This document shows positions 1 through 6,245 of a DNA stretch of 8,115 nucleotides, piece after piece. This DNA is from Nitrospirae bacterium RIFCSPLOW2_12_42_9 (GTDB lineage Bacteria; Nitrospirota; 9FT-COMBO-42-15; HDB-SIOI813). Location: assembly GCA_001805205.1 (NCBI GenBank), contig MHER01000016.1, positions 1 to 8,115 of the forward strand. Direction: 5' to 3'. The notes under the pieces were generated by a model. That model was given only the letters and a program-made list of their open reading frames with translations. It searched no databases and was not told where the DNA came from. How positions within the stretch are numbered: position 1 is the first letter of the stretch; each line of letters begins with the position of its first letter. Position numbers and translations under genes: made by a program.

Positions 1-27
1 TTTCATTTTATTTTCGTACTCCAAATT

Positions 28-540
28 TCAACTCTTGCTTCCAAACTGCTGCCTGAGGTGAATAATCTCACCCAAGCTTAACACTTTGATCTCTTTTCTC
101 TTGCAATGTCCGGCAACCTTTCCATCCATTGTTAGAACTGGGTGACTCATCTGTCTTCGTACTGCCATGGAAATAAGCGCTGTATCTGTTGGCCCAAATG
201 AGCAAAGGATTTCACTATCCATTTCTAACAATCTTACAAGATCCTCATCAAGTTCTAACTCAATAAGTTCTTTATGTGCAATCTTCCAAAACTCTTGCAG
301 CTTATCATTGCCAAGTCGCTTCATGGCATGGTTGTGCACTTCTGCAATTACCTGCGGACACGTGAGTATAGGCTTTGCAATACCAAAATACCAGCGTATA
401 GCCTCACGTGAATCTGATGAGGTTAAATACCGCAGTCCAGATAACAAATCCCGACAATGGCAATCTTCACAATAGCGTAACCATAAGAAGTCGAAAAGAG
501 GCCCAGTATCAACAATAGGTACACGCGGAATTGTATCCAT
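28..540 (-). CDS. PIN-domain protein, putative Mg-dependent ribonuclease (toxin-like)
   Basis: A 170-residue protein with the layout of a PIN domain, a metal-dependent RNase fold common in VapC-type toxins. Visible candidate acidic residues are D11 in the N-terminal strand (IVDTGPL), E67 (VIAEVHN), D119 (FGPTDTALI) and D139 (VLTMDGK), followed by the usual final strand KVLSLGEII. This matches the four-acid active site, so it is probably catalytically intact. It is longer than a typical VapC (about 130-140 aa); the extra length includes a Cys-rich stretch (C24, C27, C29) and a helical insert at about 72-105. The ATG at 538-540 is preceded by AAAGGAC about 8 nt upstream, which lies just past the stop of the preceding gene. 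The genes are 17 bp apart and surely cotranscribed. The PIN fold is well supported; the RNA target and the toxin role are inferred. No terminator is visible in the 27 bases left after it. Confidence 0.8.
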   Translation of the reverse strand: MDTIPRVPIVDTGPLFDFLWLRYCEDCHCRDLLSGLRYLTSSDSREAIRWYFGIAKPILTCPQVIAEVHNHAMKRLGNDKLQEFWKIAHKELIELELDEDLVRLLEMDSEILCSFGPTDTALISMAVRRQMSHPVLTMDGKVAGHCKRKEIKVLSLGEIIHLRQQFGSKS

Positions 541-557
541 GTTTAATGTCCTTTTTG

Positions 558-1241
558 TTATACCTTGCCTGCATAGCCTGTGTAAGGTAACGGTGCTGCT
601 GGGATATCATACTTCTGACAAAATTCAAACCGTAGGTCTTCAAGTTTTTTTACCAGTATTTCATCATACTGTTCAAGCTCTTCACCTGTTTTATCCAGCA
701 TTTTAATAACCTCTCCCGTCCTGAAATCTAAAAGATCATCTCCAAATCGACCCCAGAACTTCCATACAGTATAAAACTCAGAAAATTCTCTGATGTTATT
801 AATGATGTATTGGGCAATAAGCTTGGCAAAATCTTTCTCAGGAACAGCTCCGCCAGGGTAACCTTCACCCCTCATGTATTCTGATAACAGTCTCTGAACC
901 TTTTCTTTAAAAAGTGGAGAGGTGACCAAGGACTGAAAAGCCTGTCGACATTCCTCAGTGAGTTTCTCCATGAGCTGGTCATGTCTATCAAACAATTTTT
1001 GGAACTTCGGATTGGCCCTCAGAAAATCCTCGAAGTTAGGCAAAGACACGTAATCAGGATAACGCTGCACAGTGTGTATAAACTCAAGATTGCCAGATGA
1101 ATATCGCCATGTCCAGTTGCGATCCTTAAGAAAAGCCTTTTCCATACGGATCGCCTCTATGAGCGGGTTAATCACCGCATGAACCCAGGCCGCAACTCGG
1201 ACTGACCCTTTCTTAGATTTTTTATTATCCATTTTCATCAT
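558..1241 (-). CDS. Unrecognised 227-aa soluble protein paired with the PIN gene
   Basis: I do not recognise this family. The protein is hydrophilic and mostly helical, with no signal peptide, membrane segment or nucleotide-binding motif. Visible features are a basic N-terminus (residues 4-17, rich in Lys and Arg), an aromatic-rich centre (EFYTVWKFWGRFGDDLL at 155-171), a charged, possibly coiled-coil helix at about 180-208, and a Pro/Gly tail (PAAPLPYTGY). Three ATGs cluster at the start (1241, 1238, 1232). GGAG at 1245-1248 lies 3 nt before the first and 6 nt before the second, so 1238 is slightly favoured. It is the first gene of a two-gene unit with the PIN protein, which suggests a cognate partner or regulator. 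It is far larger than a usual VapB antitoxin and shows no AbrB or ribbon-helix-helix pattern. Its function is unknown. Confidence 0.75.
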   Translation of the reverse strand: MMKMDNKKSKKGSVRVAAWVHAVINPLIEAIRMEKAFLKDRNWTWRYSSGNLEFIHTVQRYPDYVSLPNFEDFLRANPKFQKLFDRHDQLMEKLTEECRQAFQSLVTSPLFKEKVQRLLSEYMRGEGYPGGAVPEKDFAKLIAQYIINNIREFSEFYTVWKFWGRFGDDLLDFRTGEVIKMLDKTGEELEQYDEILVKKLEDLRFEFCQKYDIPAAPLPYTGYAGKV

Positions 1242-1267
1242 CTGCTCCAGTAGCTAAATCCAAACGC

Positions 1268-1295
1268 ATTATAACATGTTCATCCACTTTAGCAA
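1268..1295 (-). promoter_or_regulatory. Likely extended -10 promoter for the 227-aa/PIN gene pair
   Basis: On the minus strand a perfect TATAAT (1268-1273) is preceded by TG one base upstream (TGTTATAAT, an extended -10), with TTGCTA (4 of 6 to TTGACA) at 1290-1295 and a 16-bp spacer. Transcription would start near 1261, about 20 nt before the first ATG of the 227-aa gene. An 8-bp perfect palindrome AACATGTT (1273-1280) overlaps the -10 region and could be an operator half-site; that is inference. The promoter separates this pair from the pilin locus. Confidence 0.5.
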
Positions 1296-1312
1296 ACGAG
1301 GTGGCGTTCTCC

Positions 1313-1426
1313 TTACTTGCTAAGAGTTACAATTAGAGAACTTAGTCCTGTTATAATGAAGGCAGTGAATAAAATAAAAAGAACCTTATGCCATATTTGT
1401 TTCAGGATCAATCTACATTGTTTCAT
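1313..1426 (-). CDS. Possible 37-aa single-helix membrane protein
   Basis: A short ORF downstream of the second pilin. It encodes a basic N-terminus (MKQCRLILKQIWHK) followed by about 18 hydrophobic residues (VLFILFTAFIITGLSSLI), typical of a one-pass small membrane protein. The ATG at 1424-1426 has AAAAGGAC placed with a 6-8 nt spacer, which is a good ribosome binding site and the main reason to believe it. The same frame stays open upstream to 1582 inside the pilin gene, but that extension looks like noise. The 70-bp gap after the pilin has no terminator, so it may be on the pilin transcript. I cannot assign a family. It could be a chance ORF. Confidence 0.4.
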   Translation of the reverse strand: MKQCRLILKQIWHKVLFILFTAFIITGLSSLIVTLSK

Positions 1427-1496
1427 TGCTAAGTCCTTTTTATATCCATTCTTTTCTAAAAGATCTGATTTATTTATAGTTATGATCTGGGAGGTG

Positions 1497-1946
1497 TCAA
1501 TTAGTAGTAACGTCATTTTGCTGAACAGTAAAGCTCCTGTCCTGATTATAGAGCCATTGGTCCGTAAAATTATCCCTGTCAATATTTCCTACTCCACCAA
1601 CAACAAACGAGTTATCCTGGGCATCAGAACCTGGATCGGAATATGTAATACCTACCTCAGGAGATGTTGGTGTATTGGCCGCGGCACCTTGATTATACCA
1701 GTATCTATATCTTGTTTTTCCATTAGAGGCCCATCCCAAACCATCCCAATTGGTAATATAGGTATTAAATTCAGCATTATAAGAAAGTGCCATTTCGCCA
1801 ATAGTTCCCAGATTTGATTTTATCTCTGACTGTTTGGCCCGGGCCTGATAACTTAGGAAACTGCCAGTAGCAAGAGTAACAAGTATTCCTAAGATTACTA
1901 AAGTAATAAGAATTTCAATAAGGGTAAAACCTTTTTTATTTATCAT
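1497..1946 (-). CDS. Second type IV pilin-like protein (PilA paralogue without cysteines)
   Basis: A class III-signal protein: a short leader MINKKG, cleavage before Phe, then FTLIEILITLVILGILVTLA, with Glu at mature position 5 as needed for pilus assembly and N-methylation by PilD. The ATG at 1944-1946 is chosen because TAAGAG lies about 8 nt before it; a GTG three codons upstream (1953-1955) is also open. The globular part closely follows the PilA at 2066-2590 (QARAKQSEIKSNLGTIG, AEF..Y, LGWA, TRYRYWYNQG, GNID), so the two are paralogues. Differences are that mature residue 22 is Gly, not the usual Pro, both C-terminal cysteines are missing, and the protein ends a few residues early (NDVTTN). 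It lies just past a terminator and has no clear promoter of its own, so it is probably expressed at low level as a minor or alternative pilin. Confidence 0.88.
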   Translation of the reverse strand: MINKKGFTLIEILITLVILGILVTLATGSFLSYQARAKQSEIKSNLGTIGEMALSYNAEFNTYITNWDGLGWASNGKTRYRYWYNQGAAANTPTSPEVGITYSDPGSDAQDNSFVVGGVGNIDRDNFTDQWLYNQDRSFTVQQNDVTTN

Positions 1947-1998
1947 AATAAACACTCTTACTGAAACAGACGGTTAAAATAAATAAATGAACTGCCGC

Positions 1999-2029
1999 AA
2001 AAAAAAGAGGCGCTAAAAAGCGCCTCTTT
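1999..2029 (-). terminator. Intrinsic terminator between the two pilin genes
   Basis: A perfect 10-bp stem (AAAGAGGCGC at 2004-2013 against GCGCCTCTTT at 2020-2029) with a 6-nt loop, followed in the minus direction by an unbroken T run (1999-2006, overlapping the stem base). It lies 37 bp after the pilA stop codon, as expected for the end of the main pilA transcript. Genes to its left would need read-through or another promoter. Confidence 0.9.
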
Positions 2030-2065
2030 CCAAATTACTTTTTAGGAAAATCAATTAATTTTATA

Positions 2066-2590
2066 TTAACAACCACCGACGGCATCCAGGCTAACGTCAT
2101 TGTAAGTATTTGTGAGCACTCTAACATTATCATATGTCCAACAGTCTTCGGCATCTGTTTCAGCATCAATATTGCCTTCAGCAGCTGCTAAGAAGACACC
2201 AGGGGTTAAAGAAAGGTCTACAGCGGTACTTTCCGGATCAAATCCGCCAGCAACAGTTGTATCTATGACATCTCCGTTATACCCGTAAGCATACCTTGCG
2301 GTTCCCTGAGGTGCCCATCCAAGATCATTAAAAGCAACTAGAGTTACACCATCTGGTTGCAGGGTGTAAGAATCAAACTCTGCCCTATATGACTCTGCTG
2401 TCGTACCAATGGCTCCAAGGTTTGTCTTTGCCTCGCTCTGCCTTGACTTGGCCTGAAACCTCATGAAGTTCGGGATTGCTATGGCAGCAAGTATACCGAG
2501 TATAGCCACCACGATCATCAATTCAATAAGGGTAAATCCCTTTTCTTTGTCTGTTTGCATCTTATTTATTGTCTTACTTAGTGAATCCAT
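2066..2590 (-). CDS. pilA: Type IV major pilin PilA (prepilin)
   Basis: The structural subunit of a type IV pilus, made as a prepilin, cut and methylated by PilD, and polymerised from the inner membrane for motility, adhesion or DNA uptake. The leader is 18 residues (MDSLSKTINKMQTDKEKG), long and charged, and is followed by FTLIELMIVVAILGILAAIA, with Glu at mature +5 and Pro at +22. The mature protein is about 156 residues. C150 and C174 are the only cysteines and probably form the C-terminal disulfide loop. The start is set by AAGGAGG at 2600-2606, about 9 nt upstream; the internal Met11 has no such site. A sigma-54 type promoter and a long leader lie upstream and an intrinsic terminator lies downstream, fitting a highly expressed, PilS/PilR-regulated gene. 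Choosing it over the neighbouring paralogue as the major pilin is inferred from these signals. Confidence 0.92.
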   Translation of the reverse strand: MDSLSKTINKMQTDKEKGFTLIELMIVVAILGILAAIAIPNFMRFQAKSRQSEAKTNLGAIGTTAESYRAEFDSYTLQPDGVTLVAFNDLGWAPQGTARYAYGYNGDVIDTTVAGGFDPESTAVDLSLTPGVFLAAAEGNIDAETDAEDCWTYDNVRVLTNTYNDVSLDAVGGC

Positions 2591-2664
2591 TTTGTCTTTC
2601 CTCCTTATTGTTTCTTTTAAAAATTGGTTGACATGATGTTTTACCTTTGAAATCTTAATTTATT

Positions 2665-2742
2665 TTACTTATTACAGTTTGCTCTGGCCGGAGTAAACAT
2701 GGTTAAGCAACTTTCACCTCCTTTCAAAAATTTATCACTCAT
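2665..2742 (-). other. pilA leader with extended Shine-Dalgarno and possible 25-codon ORF
   Basis: Within the predicted pilA 5' leader, AAAGGAGGTGA (2714-2724) is a full-length match to the anti-Shine-Dalgarno end of 16S rRNA, stronger than the one before pilA itself, yet no annotated gene follows it. Candidate products are an ATG ORF at 2742-2665 (25 aa, starting MSDKFLKGGESC) that reads through this site and begins only about 3 nt from the predicted transcript start, or shorter ORFs after it (ATG at 2701, or TTG with a 6-nt spacer, 11-12 codons each). It may be a leader peptide, a ribosome standby or decoy site, or an mRNA-stabilising element. Translation is unproven. Confidence 0.3.
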
Positions 2743-2755
2743 GTTCTACTTGGTT

Positions 2756-2771
2756 TGCATTTATTATGCCA
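2756..2771 (-). promoter_or_regulatory. Sigma-54 (-24/-12) promoter of pilA
   Basis: The minus strand reads TGGCATAATAAATGCA, with GG and GC exactly 10 bases apart and 13 of 16 positions fitting the consensus TGGCACGNNNNTTGCA. The predicted transcription start is near 2745, giving a leader of about 155 nt to the pilA ATG. RpoN-dependent pilA transcription activated by PilR is established in Pseudomonas and reported in related systems, so motif and context agree. An AGGTA/TACCT dyad (2783-2795) lies just upstream. Confidence 0.8.
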
Positions 2772-2870
2772 TTATATTTACAAGGTACTATACCTATTAT
2801 ATATCAGTATGTTGCATTGAATACATGAAGTAATATAATAAGTTTATTTGCCTTTAAAAATGGTCGTTAG

Positions 2871-2885
2871 TGACAAATATTGTCA
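2871..2885. promoter_or_regulatory. Dyad TGACAA-N3-TTGTCA, candidate activator (PilR-like) site
   Basis: A perfect 6-bp inverted repeat with a 3-bp spacer, centred about 110 bp upstream of the -24 element and about 133 bp upstream of the predicted start. This is the usual range for a bacterial enhancer-binding protein. The TGTC core recalls PilR sites described in Pseudomonas. Binding by PilR is inferred. The rest of the gap (2772-2870 and 2886-2938) is AT-rich and shows no gene. Confidence 0.45.
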
Positions 2886-2938
2886 TTGATAAATAGAGAA
2901 TTGACGCTTTATCAGGGAAAAGAAAGGGGGAGATATTG

Positions 2939-2997
2939 ACGATAAGGGGACACCTTACTTATTTATTGAAGAAATAAGTAAGGTGTCCCCTTATCGT
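2939..2997. repeat. Long REP/MITE-like palindrome (26-bp arms, 7-nt loop)
   Basis: The arms 2939-2964 and 2972-2997 are perfect inverted complements, built around GGGGACACCTTACTTATTT and its reverse complement, with a 7-nt loop. It is not followed by a T run on either strand, so it is not a classical terminator, although such a hairpin in the transcript could stop or protect the 3' end. GGGGACA/TGTCCCC-tipped palindromes of this kind are often dispersed genomic repeats linked to IS200-like REP-associated transposases (RAYTs); that link is from general knowledge and not proven here. No second copy occurs in the window. It includes the stop codon and part of the last sense codon of the TPR gene. 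Confidence 0.75.
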
Positions 2998-4820
2998 GGG
3001 GGAACATCTTCTTTAGGCAAATCTTCACTATCCTCTAACTTCTTTTTATTATACTCTTCAAGTTTATCTTTCAGGCGATCTTCCATCTCTGGATCTCCAA
3101 AACCTGTTTCTTTAAATTTCTCAATTAATTTTTTGTTTTCTATATTCATCTCCAGGGATTTCAACCATTCCTCACGGGCCTCGGCCTTCATATTCATATT
3201 AATATAGACATCACCGAGATGTTCCATAATCACTGGATCATCAGGCATTAGCTCTGATGCCCTTTTCAGATGTTGAATAGCAAGGTCTATCAAACCCTTT
3301 TTATAATAAGCCCATCCAAGACTATCGACATAAGCACCATTATCAGGTTTTATTTTCAATGCCCGCTCAACAAGAGAGATCGCCTCATCCAGGTTTATTC
3401 CCTTATCAGCAAAACTATAACCAAGATAGTTTAAGGCATTCTCATGGTCAGGATCTATCTCTATTGTCTTTCTCATCTCTGAGACCATATCTTCAAACCG
3501 TTCTAGTTTATCGTAGACAATCCCGAGGTTAAAATGTAACTCAGGGTCATCAGGTACAGCTTCAATACCTGTAAGGTATATCTCCTTAGCCTTTTTGTAA
3601 TCTCCACCCTGCGAATAAATTATTCCTATCATATAATAAGAATTAGGGCGTTTAGGGTCAATTGTGATGGCCTTTTTGAGAATAGATATGGCCTTTTCTT
3701 CCTCCTCTTTCCTTGCATATAGATATCCAAGATGGAGATGCGCATCTATATTTTCAGGGTCTAATGAGATGATATATTCATATTCCTTCCGGGCCTTATC
3801 TACGTCTTTAGTCTCTTCATATAAATACCCCAGATATTCATGCAACCTCATATCTCTTGGTCTTACAGCCACCAGTATCTTGAGTTTATCAATGGCCTTC
3901 TGATAATCTTTAGTCTCTTTATAAATCAGGGCCAATCTGAACAATATATCTAAATCCCTTGGATTTTGTATAAAGGCATTCTCCAATAGGTCTACAGCCT
4001 TATCATACTCCTTCATTTGAACATAAATCTGTGTGAGCTGAAAAAGTGCTTCATGACTAAATGGGTTAATATTTTTCAGAATGTTTTTATATGTATCTTT
4101 TGCCATCTCAAAATTTTCTTCTTTAATATATGTAGCTGCAATCTTTAAATAGGCTGGTTCATAATTTGATCTTTTAGAAATAGCCTTATGGTAATTTTTC
4201 CTGGCCTTTTTTAGATCACCCTTATCAAAGTAGGCATTCCCGAGATATGTATATCCAACAGGGTTTTCCGGATTAAGATCAATCCCTTTTTGAATAGATG
4301 CAATAGCCTCGTCATGTCTTTTCAGGTTTAATAAGGCAATCCCCCTGTTTAGATATGCCCTGACATTCCCTGCATCCAAGGACAATAACCGGTCATAAGT
4401 CTCAACTGACTTTTCATGATCTCCAAGGTTAAAATATATTTCAGCGAGAAGGAAGATAGCAGGAACTGGTCTTGGTGCGATTTCAATCAATTTGTTCATG
4501 GTTTCTACAGCCTTATTAAGTTGCCCCAGTTTTGCCTGGAGAGCTGCCACACGTGATAAAAGAAATAGTGAATTCCGGTCATGTGAAAGGGCCTGCTCAT
4601 AGTTTTTGAGTGCCTCTTTTAATTCACCACTCTGTTCATGCAAAAAGCCGGCTAAAAAATTGTAATATGCTTCCGGAGGTAATATCTGTTCTCCATCCTC
4701 TTCAGTGGTGTCAGAAATAATATCCTGATGTCCGTTTGTGTCTTCAATAATTACATGCTTTGTTGAAGAACAAGCACCTGCTACAATTACAAAGATCAGA
4801 AGAATAATAAGTTTAAACAT
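2991..4820 (-). CDS. TPR-repeat lipoprotein
   Basis: A 609-residue protein, exported and probably lipid-anchored. The N-terminus MFKLIILLIFVIVAGAC is a short lipoprotein signal with an atypical but acceptable lipobox (AGA-C17). Ser at +2 is compatible with the outer membrane. After an acidic linker (about 20-48) come roughly 15 consecutive 34-residue TPR units (about 50-565), each with the W/L-G-Y-A-P spacing and mostly ending in DP or NP (for example LDPENIDAHLHLGYLYA), then a charged tail rich in Lys, Glu and Asp. TPR arrays of this type are protein-binding scaffolds, often for envelope or secretion complexes; the partner is unknown. The ATG at 4818-4820 is chosen because AAGGA lies about 11 nt before it; the GTG at 4827-4829 is too close to that site. 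It follows dnaB by 31 bp, so is likely in the same operon. The stop lies in the palindrome at 2939-2997. Confidence 0.88.
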   Translation of the reverse strand: MFKLIILLIFVIVAGACSSTKHVIIEDTNGHQDIISDTTEEDGEQILPPEAYYNFLAGFLHEQSGELKEALKNYEQALSHDRNSLFLLSRVAALQAKLGQLNKAVETMNKLIEIAPRPVPAIFLLAEIYFNLGDHEKSVETYDRLLSLDAGNVRAYLNRGIALLNLKRHDEAIASIQKGIDLNPENPVGYTYLGNAYFDKGDLKKARKNYHKAISKRSNYEPAYLKIAATYIKEENFEMAKDTYKNILKNINPFSHEALFQLTQIYVQMKEYDKAVDLLENAFIQNPRDLDILFRLALIYKETKDYQKAIDKLKILVAVRPRDMRLHEYLGYLYEETKDVDKARKEYEYIISLDPENIDAHLHLGYLYARKEEEEKAISILKKAITIDPKRPNSYYMIGIIYSQGGDYKKAKEIYLTGIEAVPDDPELHFNLGIVYDKLERFEDMVSEMRKTIEIDPDHENALNYLGYSFADKGINLDEAISLVERALKIKPDNGAYVDSLGWAYYKKGLIDLAIQHLKRASELMPDDPVIMEHLGDVYINMNMKAEAREEWLKSLEMNIENKKLIEKFKETGFGDPEMEDRLKDKLEEYNKKKLEDSEDLPKEDVPPR

Positions 4821-4851
4821 TTTTATCACTTTCCTTTTTCATATGTTCCCG

Positions 4852-6231
4852 CTATGTATTTTCAGTGTGCATCCTTTCAAGGTTTTCAAACCTTGTATAT
4901 TTATCTATAAAAGCCAATTCGACTGTCCCAATAGGCCCATTTCTTTGTTTACCAATAACAATCTCTGCAACTCCTTTATTCTCTTCAGTCTGCTTATATA
5001 CCTCTTCCCGAAATATGAACAAGATAACATCTGCATCCTGTTCAATGGCTCCGGATTCTCTCAGATCAGCAAGCATAGGCCGTTTGTCATGACGTGATTC
5101 AACAGCGCGGTTTAACTGTGACAGGGCAATAACAGGCACAGATAGTTCTTTTGCAAGGGCTTTTAGTGATCTTGAAATCTCTGATATCTCCTGTTCCCGT
5201 GTATCAGATCCACCTTTCCTGCGGTCACCCCGTCCGCTCATGAGCTGGAGATAGTCCACAATTATTAAACTCAATCCATGTTCTGCCTTAAGCCTTCTTG
5301 CCTTAGCCTTCATCTCAAGAACAGTGGTACCAGGTGTGTCATCTATGAATATTGGCGCCTCAGATAAACGACCCGCAGCAGTAGTCAATCTTGGCCAGTC
5401 GGATTTACTTAAAAAGCCGGATCTTAATTTGTGGGAATCTACCCTTGCCTCAGCACATAACATTCTCATAACAAGCTGTTCCTTTGCCATCTCAAGACTG
5501 AAAACAGCAACTGGAACTCTTTTCTCAATACTTGCGTGCTGTGCTATACAGAGGCACAAGGCGGTCTTCCCCATAGAGGGGCGACCTGCAACTATAATCA
5601 GGTCAGCGGGGTGAAGACCGGAGGTCAGCTCATCAAGTTTAACAAAACCTGTTGGGATCCCTGTGACCCGTTCTTTTCTCTCAGACAGTCTTTCAATTGC
5701 TTCAAAACTATCTTTAATAATATCCTTTATTGCTACAAACGAAGGCCTTATCTTTCTCTCGGCTATACTGAATATAGCATTCTCAGCCTGATCAAGGAGG
5801 TCTTCCACATCCTGTGAGTTTTCATATCCTGCTGTGATTATTTCCGTTGCAGTGTTAATCAAATTCCTTACAAGCGCCTTCTCACGGACAATCCTGGAAT
5901 GATATTTAATATTTGCTGCTGTAGGTACTGTGTTGGCAAGTTGGGAGAGATACGATGCGCCCCCCACACTGTCTAATTCGTTTTTTTTATGTAAATATTC
6001 AGTTAGTGTAATAAGATCTATAGCATCATTTTTTTCACTGAGTTCAATCATTGCAAGAAATATCCTTCTGTGGGCCTCCTTATAAAAATCATTACTGTTC
6101 ACTAATTCTATAGCCTTGTATATTGCATTGTTTTCAATGAGTACAGCCCCTAACACGGATTGTTCTGCCTCAATATTCTGTGGCGGCACTTTAAATGTGG
6201 TATCTTCCATATCAGTAGTAAATGCGCTCAT
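4852..6231 (-). CDS. dnaB: Replicative DNA helicase DnaB
   Basis: The hexameric 5'-3' helicase that unwinds DNA at the replication fork and recruits primase. At 459 aa it has the usual family length. The N-terminal primase-binding domain spans about 14-115 (PPQNIEAEQSVLGAVL), followed by a linker and the RecA-like motor: Walker A GRPSMGKT (216-223), catalytic Glu in FSLEM (E247), Walker B DYLQLM (326-331), the sensor-like SQLNR (371-375), LADLRESGAIEQDAD (388-402), and the arginine-finger region KQRNGP (428-433). All expected motifs are present, with no intein at the Walker A or other common DnaB insertion sites. The start ATG has CAGGAA about 7 nt upstream. It lies 14 bp after hisZ and before the TPR lipoprotein gene, not in the widespread rplI-dnaB setting. 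Confidence 0.97.
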   Translation of the reverse strand: MSAFTTDMEDTTFKVPPQNIEAEQSVLGAVLIENNAIYKAIELVNSNDFYKEAHRRIFLAMIELSEKNDAIDLITLTEYLHKKNELDSVGGASYLSQLANTVPTAANIKYHSRIVREKALVRNLINTATEIITAGYENSQDVEDLLDQAENAIFSIAERKIRPSFVAIKDIIKDSFEAIERLSERKERVTGIPTGFVKLDELTSGLHPADLIIVAGRPSMGKTALCLCIAQHASIEKRVPVAVFSLEMAKEQLVMRMLCAEARVDSHKLRSGFLSKSDWPRLTTAAGRLSEAPIFIDDTPGTTVLEMKAKARRLKAEHGLSLIIVDYLQLMSGRGDRRKGGSDTREQEISEISRSLKALAKELSVPVIALSQLNRAVESRHDKRPMLADLRESGAIEQDADVILFIFREEVYKQTEENKGVAEIVIGKQRNGPIGTVELAFIDKYTRFENLERMHTENT

Positions 6232-6245
6232 TTAATTATTCCTGA

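Noticed and set aside
1427..1582. Upstream extension of the 37-aa ORF to 89 aa
   Set aside because: It overlaps the 3' end of the second pilin in another frame, has no ribosome site, and reads like noise compared with the pilin.
1317..1817. 166-aa open frame on the plus strand
   Set aside because: Antisense to a confidently identified pilin, with no family pattern; the same holds for the other plus-strand frames across this window.
2650..2745. Cyclic-di-nucleotide (GEMM-type) riboswitch in the pilA leader, as known upstream of some Geobacter pilin genes
   Set aside because: A short GCAAAC match exists, but the paired helices and the conserved receptor segments of that family are not visible.
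2796..2801. TATAAT on the minus strand upstream of pilA as a sigma-70 promoter
   Set aside because: No acceptable -35 hexamer at 16-18 bp; the -24/-12 element closer to pilA fits its consensus much better.
2939..2997. Palindrome as a standard rho-independent terminator
   Set aside because: The stem is unusually long and there is no T run after it on either strand; a repeat element is the better reading.
5324..5614. Plus-strand frames inside dnaB
   Set aside because: The minus frame carries complete DnaB motifs; the antisense frames have no recognisable content.
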